Below are positions 1 to 5,433 of a DNA stretch of 9,283 nucleotides, piece after piece. Source of the stretch: an uncultured Selenomonadaceae bacterium (GTDB taxonomy: Bacteria; Bacillota; Negativicutes; Selenomonadales; Selenomonadaceae); contig CAJOPJ010000067.1 of NCBI GenBank assembly GCA_905236325.1, positions 1 to 9,283 of the forward strand, given 5' to 3'. How positions within the stretch are numbered: position 1 is the stretch's first letter; each line of letters opens with the position of its first letter. The position numbers and the translations under genes were made by a program. Below the pieces are notes generated by a model, which saw only the letters and a list, made by a program, of their open reading frames with translations, was not told the origin of the DNA and searched no databases.

Positions 1-160
1 ATTTTTCGCCTTTGCCAAGATGTGAAAAGCCATCGTACATGCCATAAACTGTCCAACCTGCGCGTTTAGCAGCAACTGTGACTGCGTGAATAACAGCGTT
101 CATACCAGGTGCAGGACCGCCACCACAAACTATTGCAACTGCCTTCTTAGCCTCACTCAT
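1..160 (-). CDS. pfkA: 6-phosphofructokinase, N-terminal 53 residues (runs off the left edge)
   Basis: Phosphofructokinase phosphorylates fructose 6-phosphate to fructose 1,6-bisphosphate in the cytoplasm, the committing step of glycolysis. Only the N-terminus is present. It shows a beta strand (VAIVCGG) followed by the nucleotide/phosphate-binding glycine loop GGGPAPGMNAVI at about residues 13-24, then the second strand GWTVYGMYDGF at about 35-45, the usual opening of the family. The loop reads GGGPAPG rather than the classical GGDAPG. That form is common in the longer or alternative-substrate branches, so ATP versus pyrophosphate as donor cannot be decided here. The ATG at 160-158 is preceded by AAAGGTGG at 177-170 with 9 nt spacing. 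The gene lies 81 bp downstream of cobM on the same strand. I saw no clear promoter or terminator in that gap, which is very A/T-rich. The family assignment is firm; the subgroup is open. Confidence 0.88.
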   Translation of the reverse strand, partial: MSEAKKAVAIVCGGGPAPGMNAVIHAVTVAAKRAGWTVYGMYDGFSHLGKGEK

Positions 161-241
161 GAAAAAAAACCACCTTTCAAGATTTTAGAAAATTTTTAAT
201 TTAATAACTAATTCAGCGTTGAAAAAATTTTTCCTGCAAAT

Positions 242-1003
242 TTAAATTTTTTTATCGCGGAACATATGACTGAAATTTGCGTCATAAAGTTTTGATTCAG
301 CGTAATCAGCATTTTTGTTGAAAACTTCGCCGACTAAAATTAAAGCCGTGCGTTTGAAATTTTTAGGCGCGACTTTTTCCACAATATCCGACAAAGTGCC
401 GCGAATAATTTTTTCATCAGGACGCGACGCATGAAAAACAATTACAATAGGTGTTGCGTCAGAAAGTTCGGCGGCTTTTAAGTCTTCCACAACTTCCGCC
501 AGCATTTGTATTGATAAAAAAATGCACAGCGTAGTTTTGTGCCGCGCAAGATTTTTCAGCTGTTCGCGTTCAGGCGTTGGAGTTCTGCCTGCAAAGCGCG
601 TTATCATTATCGACTGAGTGACGCTTGGCAAAGTTAATTCAGATTTTAAACTTGCCGCCGCAGCTAAAAATGAACTTACACCGGGCACGACTTCAAATTT
701 AATTCCGCGCCCAGCTAATGCATCGGCTTGTTCGCGGATTGTGCCATAAATTGATGGATCGCCGCTGTGCAGTCTGACAGTTGTTAAATTTTTTTCTTCA
801 GCTTGGAAAATTTCTTGCAAGACTTCCTGCAGTGTCATTTTTGCTGAGTCGAAAATTTTTGCGTCCGCCTTGCAATTTTGTAAAATTTCAGGATTGACAA
901 GTGAACCTGCGTAAATGACTACATCAGCCGACTTCAGCAAATTAAGTCCGCGAACTGTTATTAAATCCGGTGCGCCAGGTCCTGCGCCAACAAAATAAAC
1001 CAT
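242..1003 (-). CDS. cobM: precorrin-4 / cobalt-precorrin-4 C11-methyltransferase
   Basis: CobM (called CbiF in the anaerobic route) transfers a methyl group from S-adenosylmethionine to C11 of (cobalt-)precorrin-4 during cobalamin ring synthesis in the cytoplasm. The 253-residue protein has the normal family length and the tetrapyrrole methylase motifs in order: GAGPG at 6-10, YAGSL at 31-35, HSGDPSIYG at 79-87, PGVSSF at 107-112 and a TRFAGRTPTPE segment at about 135-145 that is typical of the C11 methylase. The ATG at 1003 follows AGGAG at 1016-1012 with 8 nt spacing. A cobalt-precorrin substrate is inferred from the probably anaerobic host. No other cobalamin gene and no cobalamin riboswitch is visible here, so the gene is separated from most of its pathway. 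It follows a LysR regulator gene by 57 bp and precedes pfkA by 81 bp. Confidence 0.95.
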   Translation of the reverse strand: MVYFVGAGPGAPDLITVRGLNLLKSADVVIYAGSLVNPEILQNCKADAKIFDSAKMTLQEVLQEIFQAEEKNLTTVRLHSGDPSIYGTIREQADALAGRGIKFEVVPGVSSFLAAAASLKSELTLPSVTQSIMITRFAGRTPTPEREQLKNLARHKTTLCIFLSIQMLAEVVEDLKAAELSDATPIVIVFHASRPDEKIIRGTLSDIVEKVAPKNFKRTALILVGEVFNKNADYAESKLYDANFSHMFRDKKI

Positions 1004-1031
1004 AAAAATTACTCCTTTGTCAAAATTTAGC

Positions 1032-1046
1032 TGTTAAATATTAACA
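1032..1046. promoter_or_regulatory. 15-bp interrupted palindrome, possible operator before cobM
   Basis: TGTTAA and TTAACA form perfect 6-bp arms around the 3-bp centre ATA. It lies 28 bp before the cobM ATG and between cobM and the lysR gene. It fits the loose dyad form of LysR-type binding sites and overlaps the weak candidate -10 box. It could equally be a by-product of the A/T-rich 7-bp repeat in which it sits. Confidence 0.35.
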
Positions 1047-1081
1047 ATTCAATTTAAAGACTAACAACTGACGGCTGTAAC
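1033..1081. repeat. degenerate 7-bp-period repeat at the lysR/cobM junction
   Basis: Read on the minus strand in 7-bp steps, units such as CCGTCAG, TTGTTAG and TCTTTAA follow one another across the lysR stop codon (the TAG of TTGTTAG). The unit TTGTTAG is identical to one in the array at 5381-5433. Units drift further into the gap as ATTGAAT, TGTTAAT and ATTTAAC. This is the most decayed of the four arrays, and the last three codons of lysR appear to be made of it. Confidence 0.4.
1038..1067 (-). promoter_or_regulatory. weak candidate promoter upstream of cobM
   Basis: On the minus strand TTGTTA (1067-1062, over the lysR stop) and TAATAT (1043-1038) are separated by 18 bp, each matching 4 of 6 consensus bases. 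The -10 overlaps the inverted repeat at 1032-1046. A start near 1031 would leave a 28-nt leader containing AGGAG. A/T-rich sequence gives such matches easily, so this is tentative. Confidence 0.3.
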
Positions 1082-1927
1082 AAATTTTTTGCCTAATGTT
1101 GAAAGTTCTTTCAAGCCGTTCCAAATTAAATTTATTTTGAACTTCAGCGGCGGCGTGAGCGATTTTGAAATTAAATTTGTGGAATTTTTTACCGCGAACT
1201 TCGGCAGTAGTGAAATAGCCGCGCCGCTTGAAACTAGGTCTTTGATTGTGTGCAGTTGCGAAGTAAACAGCAAAATTTCTGGCGCGAAGGAAGCCTCTGC
1301 AGAAAATTTCAGCGTCAATAAATTTTGCACCGTGCCTTGCGGTTGCAGGATAAATTTTTCAGATTTTAAATCGGCGAATGAAATTTTTTCGGCGCGTGCA
1401 AGTTTGTGATTTGCCGCCATGCAAATTAAAAATTCATCTTCCAGCAGAGTCATGGAATTTTTACTTAATTCGTCCGCCTGTGAAAAAATTATTCCGAAGT
1501 CCAGTTCATCGCGCAAAATTTTTTCTTGAACTTCTGCTGAGGAATTACATTCAATCAACTGCAAATTTATTTCAGGATTTTTAGATTTCAGCCGCAGGAA
1601 GAATTTTGGAAACAAATAAGACTCGACCATTGGCGGAAGTCCAAGCCGAATTACACCGCCTGTTGCGTTTGAAAATTTTTCCATTGCAAACTGCGCCTCC
1701 GACACTTCGCGCAGGATTTTTTTTGCGTGCAATAAAAAAACTTCGCCCGCCGCCGTCAAGCAAATTTGTTTTTGGCTGCGGTCGAAAAGTTCCAAGTTTA
1801 ATTCAGTTTCCAACGCTTGCACTGTTTTTGTCACGGAAGGTTGCGATACATGTAAAAAATTTGCCGCCTTTGTGAAACTTTCAAGCGCACTTACCGCACA
1901 AAAATATTCCAACTGCCGAATTTCCAT
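1061..1927 (-). CDS. LysR-family transcriptional regulator
   Basis: A 288-residue DNA-binding regulator of typical LysR length. The N-terminal winged helix-turn-helix covers about residues 1-60, with MEIRQLEYF at the start, the FTKAANFLHVSQPSVTKTVQALE helix-turn-helix at about 18-40 (written here only as family signature), ELFDR at 46-50 and LTAAGE at 57-62. The effector-binding domain follows from about residue 90, including GVIRLGLPP and LDFGIIF-type strands. The ATG at 1927 is preferred because family members begin at this MEIRQLEYF position. A TTG two codons upstream (1933) is in frame but adds nothing. The start sits inside a 7-bp-period repeat and its ribosome binding site is weak (GGA/GAG bases from the repeat). 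The effector is unknown. The neighbour cobM, 57 bp downstream, is a possible target, but LysR genes more often sit divergent to their target, so this is inference. Confidence 0.95.
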   Translation of the reverse strand: MEIRQLEYFCAVSALESFTKAANFLHVSQPSVTKTVQALETELNLELFDRSQKQICLTAAGEVFLLHAKKILREVSEAQFAMEKFSNATGGVIRLGLPPMVESYLFPKFFLRLKSKNPEINLQLIECNSSAEVQEKILRDELDFGIIFSQADELSKNSMTLLEDEFLICMAANHKLARAEKISFADLKSEKFILQPQGTVQNLLTLKFSAEASFAPEILLFTSQLHTIKDLVSSGAAISLLPKFAVKNSTNLISKSLTPPLKFKINLIWNGLKELSTLGKKFVTAVSC

Positions 1928-1968
1928 TGTCAATTCTCAATTCCAAATTCTAAATTTTCAATTCAAAA
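1928..1968. repeat. 7-bp-period repeat between thrB and lysR
   Basis: On the minus strand about five units with consensus RGAATTG (examples TGAATTG, GGAATTG, AGAATTG) run from the last codons of thrB through the gap to the lysR start, ending in ACAATGG, which contains the lysR ATG. Both the thrB stop (TGA of AATTGA) and the lysR start therefore lie within the array. It is the whole 30-bp spacer. Confidence 0.65.
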
Positions 1969-2890
1969 CTGTTGCGCCTTTTGTATCCAAGTCTAAAATC
2001 ATTGCGCTAGACTGTACGCCGTGCTGTTTGAAAGTTTGCACCATTTCAGTTGCGATATTGTTTTCAATGTGCTTGTGCATCGGCGAAAAAGCTATTAAGC
2101 AAGGTCCTGCGCCGCTCAGTGCAACGCCGATAGCGTCAGATTTTTTAGCAGCGTCGAAAACTTCATTCATACCGGGCACAAGTTCCTTGCGATAAGGCTG
2201 ATGTAATGCGTCGTCAAATGCGCAAGACAGAAAATTTTCCTTGCCTTGAATCAGCGCGGCTATCAACATTGAGGCGCGGCTGATATTGAAAATTGCGTCT
2301 TTAAGCGGCACATTTGCCGGTAAAACTTGACGCGCAGTTCGCGTTGAAAGTTGAAAATCAGGCACGGCAACTATCATTTTTAATTTCAGTTTCGGCAGGA
2401 ATGAAAATGTTTGCACTGCGCCTTTATTATCAACAACGCTGACTGTAAAACCGCCAAACAACGCAGGTGCAACATTGTCAGGGTGACCTTCAATTTCGGT
2501 TGCAAATTTCAACAGGTCTTGCTTGTTGAAAGGCTTGCCGATAATTTCATTTGCAGCGACAAGTCCTGCGACTATCGCTGCTGCACTTGAACCTAAACCG
2601 CGCGACATTGGAACATTGTTGTTCATTTTTATAATCGCGCCTTTGAACTTGTGTCCAAAACCTGAACGCTCCAAAACCATACGCGCTGACTTCCAAACAA
2701 TATTTTTGTCGTCGGTCGGAATTGATTCTGCGCCTTCGCCTGTCGATTCAATAAGCAATTTATTTTCCTCAAGCAAAGTCATTTCAAGTTCATTGTAAAC
2801 AGTTACTGCTAAGCCCAAGCAGTCAAAGCCTGGTCCGCAATTTGCCGAAGTTGCCGGCACTTTAACTTTTACTGTATTTAATTCCGCCAT
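1958..2890 (-). CDS. thrB: homoserine kinase
   Basis: Homoserine kinase phosphorylates L-homoserine with ATP to O-phosphohomoserine, the precursor of threonine, in the cytoplasm. It is a GHMP-family kinase: the N-terminal substrate region VPATSANCGPGFDCLG is at about 11-26, the ATP-binding motif PMSRGLGSSAA at 94-104, EGHPDN at 134-139, and the third GHMP motif SGAGP at 259-263. The length of 310 residues is normal. An in-frame ATG lies six codons upstream (2908), but its codons themselves spell AAAGGA, which serves as the ribosome binding site about 10 nt before the ATG at 2890. The start at 2890 also fits the family N-terminus, so I chose it. The gene lies 59 bp after rimO and 30 bp before lysR. 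Its pathway partner hom is 2.5 kb upstream on the same strand, separated by two unrelated genes, and thrC is not seen. Confidence 0.96.
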   Translation of the reverse strand: MAELNTVKVKVPATSANCGPGFDCLGLAVTVYNELEMTLLEENKLLIESTGEGAESIPTDDKNIVWKSARMVLERSGFGHKFKGAIIKMNNNVPMSRGLGSSAAAIVAGLVAANEIIGKPFNKQDLLKFATEIEGHPDNVAPALFGGFTVSVVDNKGAVQTFSFLPKLKLKMIVAVPDFQLSTRTARQVLPANVPLKDAIFNISRASMLIAALIQGKENFLSCAFDDALHQPYRKELVPGMNEVFDAAKKSDAIGVALSGAGPCLIAFSPMHKHIENNIATEMVQTFKQHGVQSSAMILDLDTKGATVLN

Positions 2891-2915
2891 TAAAATTTTT
2901 CCTTTCATTGAGTCG

Positions 2916-2943
2916 CTAAAGTCTAATTTCTAAAGTCATAAAA
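2916..2943. repeat. 7-bp-period repeat between rimO and thrB
   Basis: On the plus strand the units are CTAAAGT (2916-2922), CTAATTT (2923-2929), CTAAAGT (2930-2936) and a diverged CATAAAA (2937-2943). Read in the gene direction the first three end in TAG. The rimO stop at 2952-2950 is itself within AATTTAG, one base out of register with the array. The array ends 6 bp before the in-frame upstream ATG (2908) of thrB. Confidence 0.55.
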
Positions 2944-2949
2944 AAATTA

Positions 2950-4284
2950 CTAAATTTTTTCTGCCGCCAAGTCATAAGCAAAACCTGCAAGAACTTTAAC
3001 ACGCACAATGTCGCCGGGATTGCTTTTGCTGTCGTTTTCAATGTAAATCTGTCCGTCAACTTCAGGAGCTTCTCGGTAACTTCTGCCAGCCACAACTTCA
3101 GGAACTTCTGCATCGCGTCCTTCAATCAAAACCTCAAATTCTTTGCCTTCAAGCTGTTCATTTATTTCCTGCGAAATTAAGCTTTGAATACTCATCAGCT
3201 CGTGGTAGCGTTCCTGCGCAACATCTTCCAAAATCTGCTCTTCCATTTCAAAAGCCGGCGTATCTTCTTCAGGTGAATAGACAAAAACGCCGACTTTATC
3301 AAGGCGCATTTCTTGCACAAAATTTTTCAGTTCGGAAAATTCAGCGTCAGTTTCGCCTGGATAACCGACCATAAAAGTTGAGCGTATTGAAACGTCGGGA
3401 ATTTTGGTGCGCAGTTTGTTAATCAAAGTTTCGATTGATTTGCGCGTGTCCGGTCTGTGCATACGCTTTAAAACGCTGTCAGAGGCGTGTTGCAGTGGTA
3501 AGTCAATGTAGTTGCAGATTTTGGGTTCAGTTGCAATTAAGTCAATCAGTTCATCTGTAAAAGTTTGCGGATAAGCATATAAAATTCTGAACCAAGAAAT
3601 TTTTTCAACTTTGACAAGTTCGCGCAGTAAATCTGCAAGGCGCGGTTTGCCATAAATATCGCGTCCATAATTTGTAGTGTCTTGTGCGATTAAATTTATT
3701 TCCTTAACGCCTGCAGCAGACAATTTTTTAACTTCAGCAACAATATCTTCAATCGTGCGTGAAATTTGTTTGCCGCGAATTAGTGGAATAGCACAAAATG
3801 CACAGCGATGATCGCAGCCTTCAGCAATTTTTACATAAGCTGTATAGTCAGGCGTTGTACGAAGTCTTGGTGTATCTGCGCTGTAGATTTTTTCGCGCTC
3901 GCCGATTAAAATAACGCGTCGCCCTGCCAAACTTTCCTCAACAGCCTCCATAATCCTGTGCCAAGCAGCCGTGCCGATTATAGCGTCAACTTCGGGCATT
4001 TCGTCCAAAAGTTCTTGTCTGTATCTTTGCCCTAAACAACCTGCCACAATCAAGGCTTTACATTTGCCTTCCTGCTTGTATTCTGAAAAATTCAAAACTG
4101 TTGTGATAGATTCTTCCTTTGCCGACGCAATGAACGCGCAGGTATTTATAATTAAAATTTCTGCTTCGGCAGGATTTGGCGTAATTTCAACGCCGTTTTC
4201 TTGCAAAATTCCAAGCATAACTTCGGTATCGACTAAATTTTTTGCACAGCCTAAGCTGATAATTCCTGCTTTTAAATTTTTCAA
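2950..4284 (-). CDS. rimO: ribosomal protein S12 (Asp) methylthiotransferase RimO
   Basis: RimO is a radical-SAM enzyme that adds a methylthio group to a conserved aspartate of ribosomal protein S12. The 444-residue protein has all three domains. The N-terminal methylthiotransferase domain has cluster cysteines C13 (SLGCAKN), C49 (NTCAF) and C83 (AGCLGQRY). The radical-SAM domain has the CxxxCxxC motif C157, C161, C164. The C-terminal TRAM domain is at about 375-440. The opening GIISLGCAKNLVDTE is the RimO rather than MiaB form. The start is TTG at 4284-4282, supported by AGGAG at 4300-4296 (11 nt spacing) and by its fit to the family N-terminus. The TTG overlaps the TGA of the upstream binding-protein gene in a TTGA tetranucleotide, so translation is probably coupled. 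Neither neighbour has an obvious link to ribosome modification. Confidence 0.97.
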   Translation of the reverse strand: MKNLKAGIISLGCAKNLVDTEVMLGILQENGVEITPNPAEAEILIINTCAFIASAKEESITTVLNFSEYKQEGKCKALIVAGCLGQRYRQELLDEMPEVDAIIGTAAWHRIMEAVEESLAGRRVILIGEREKIYSADTPRLRTTPDYTAYVKIAEGCDHRCAFCAIPLIRGKQISRTIEDIVAEVKKLSAAGVKEINLIAQDTTNYGRDIYGKPRLADLLRELVKVEKISWFRILYAYPQTFTDELIDLIATEPKICNYIDLPLQHASDSVLKRMHRPDTRKSIETLINKLRTKIPDVSIRSTFMVGYPGETDAEFSELKNFVQEMRLDKVGVFVYSPEEDTPAFEMEEQILEDVAQERYHELMSIQSLISQEINEQLEGKEFEVLIEGRDAEVPEVVAGRSYREAPEVDGQIYIENDSKSNPGDIVRVKVLAGFAYDLAAEKI

Positions 4285-5348
4285 TTTGCTGATTGCTCCT
4301 TTGCTTGTAAACCAAATCTGATATATTTAACCCAGCGTTCCAAAAAATCTTGGCGTTGTTCCGGCGTAAAATTTTGTTCGCGATTCAGCAAGACAAGATT
4401 TTTTCCTGCAAAAGTTTTGTAAGACAAATTGCGCGGATTGGTAGTCAAAAAATAAAAGCCGTGCGTTTGCAAGGCAACTTGTGCGTCGTCGCTAAGCAGC
4501 CAGTCGGAAAAATTTTTTGCAATTAAATTCTGCGTCGCGTCCTTAGCAGTAATTCCAACGCCGGTTAAAAGATAGCTTGTGCCGTCGGCGGGATAAATTA
4601 TTTTCAGGGGATAATTTTCTTGCAGATAGCGAAAACTTTCACTTGCGACGGCGACTGAAATATCAACTTCGCCCATTCCTGCTTGACGGACAGGATTTGA
4701 TAGATATTTTGTGTACTGAACGACTTTAGGATGCAGTCCGCGCAAAATTTCATAAGTCTTTGCGTCGCCAAAATTTCCAATCAGCTGAATCATTAAATTT
4801 GACGCTGCGTCAGCCGCAAGAAAATCTGTAATTCCAATACGCAAATTTTCAGTTTTAGAAAGTGTCTCCCAAGTGTTTGGAATATCATTAACATTACGCA
4901 AAAAATCTCTGCTTGCGCAAAAAACTATTGGATCGTACCAAATGCCAATCCAGCGATCAACTTCGTCCTTGAAGTCATTTTTAACTGCGTCGTTGATTTC
5001 TGTAGCGTTTGGCGTAAGTAAATTTAACTGGGCGGCTTGATTTAAAACTTCACTGTCGGCAATGACTAAGTCAACTGTTTTTACAACTGTTGGGTCGGAA
5101 ACTGCATCATCTTGCATTTTTTGCAATAAATCTTTCGGCGCGAGGATTGTGAAGTTTACGCGCACATTGTTTTGATTTTCATAGGCTTCAGCTAAAATTG
5201 TTGCGGTTTCCGCCGGCAAAGTTGTATAAGCAGTTAATTGCTGTATTGGCGAAATTTTTTCATCAGCACCGATGCTATAAGTAGTTCCTGCCAGCGCAGC
5301 CAATGCAAACAAAAATATTGACAAAAATATTATCAGATAGCGACGCAT
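4281..5348 (-). CDS. ABC transporter periplasmic solute-binding protein (Fbp/AfuA-like, type 2 fold), ligand unknown
   Basis: A 355-residue secreted substrate-binding protein of an ABC importer. Residues 1-20 form a Sec signal peptide: MRRY, then a hydrophobic core at 5-19 and a probable signal peptidase I site after A18-L19-A20. No lipobox cysteine is present, so the mature protein is probably free in a periplasm. The mature part resembles the ferric/aminoethylphosphonate/polyamine-type binding proteins: LTAYTTLPAETATILAEAY at about 38-56, WIGIWYDP in the hinge region, and the C-terminal ITAKDATQNLIAKNFSDWLL and DAQ segments. The paired tyrosines used for iron by classical FbpA are not obvious, so iron should not be assumed. 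GGAGG at 5360-5356 lies 7 nt before the ATG. No permease gene is adjacent. The nearest transport gene is potA, on the far side of hom, and rimO overlaps the stop codon. Confidence 0.85.
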   Translation of the reverse strand: MRRYLIIFLSIFLFALAALAGTTYSIGADEKISPIQQLTAYTTLPAETATILAEAYENQNNVRVNFTILAPKDLLQKMQDDAVSDPTVVKTVDLVIADSEVLNQAAQLNLLTPNATEINDAVKNDFKDEVDRWIGIWYDPIVFCASRDFLRNVNDIPNTWETLSKTENLRIGITDFLAADAASNLMIQLIGNFGDAKTYEILRGLHPKVVQYTKYLSNPVRQAGMGEVDISVAVASESFRYLQENYPLKIIYPADGTSYLLTGVGITAKDATQNLIAKNFSDWLLSDDAQVALQTHGFYFLTTNPRNLSYKTFAGKNLVLLNREQNFTPEQRQDFLERWVKYIRFGLQAKEQSAN

Positions 5349-5373
5349 AAATTTTCCTCCATTCGGCAGAAAT

Positions 5374-5409
5374 TTAGGGGCTAGAGATTTTCTAATCCCT
5401 AACCCCTAA
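5374..5409 (-). other. 14-bp stem-loop within the hom/binding-protein gap
   Basis: Arms 5374-5387 and 5396-5409 pair around an 8-nt loop (5388-5395). In RNA made from the minus strand all 14 positions pair, two as G-U wobbles; in plus-strand RNA those two would be mismatches. The stem ends 13 nt before the GGAGG of the binding-protein gene. No run of four or more U follows, so it is not a standard terminator. A weak attenuator or an mRNA-stabilising or processing hairpin is possible. Confidence 0.55.
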
Positions 5410-5433
5410 CCACTAATCCCTAACAACTATATT
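5381..5433. repeat. 7-bp-period repeat between hom and the binding-protein gene
   Basis: Plus-strand units beginning CTA run in perfect 7-bp register from 5392 to 5433: CTAATCC (5392, repeated at 5413), CTAACCC (5399), CTAACCA (5406), CTAACAA (5420) and CTATATT (5427), with a further CTAGAGA at 5381 after a 4-bp shift. In the gene direction each ends in TAG, and the first overlaps the TAA stop of hom. It is the longest and best preserved array in the window and is richer in C/G than its surroundings. Confidence 0.85.

Noticed and set aside
215..240. Terminator after cobM
   Set aside because: The only dyad is a run of A followed by a run of T with almost no G/C pairs and no loop, so it would not form a stable terminator stem.
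1004..1060. Cobalamin riboswitch ahead of cobM
   Set aside because: The gap is 57 bp, far shorter than a cobalamin riboswitch (about 200 nt), and no B12-box-like sequence was seen.
1606..1875. Plus-strand frame opposite lysR
   Set aside because: Composition and residues follow from the antisense of the LysR coding sequence, and the LysR frame has clear family motifs.
2916..3125. Short minus-strand frame overlapping the 3' end of rimO
   Set aside because: It is a shifted frame of the rimO TRAM-domain coding sequence and resembles no protein.
5310..5326. 17-bp match between the signal-peptide region and the aminopeptidase gene at 8785-8801
   Set aside because: The shared string is almost all A and T and encodes unrelated peptides on opposite strands, so chance is the simpler explanation.
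4281..5348. Calling the binding protein a ferric iron protein (FbpA)
   Set aside because: The paired tyrosine iron ligands are not evident and no iron permease or Fur-box-like site is nearby, so only the fold family is claimed.
5381..5433. CRISPR-like array
   Set aside because: Units are only 7 bp and contiguous, with no spacers of 30 bp or so and no cas genes.
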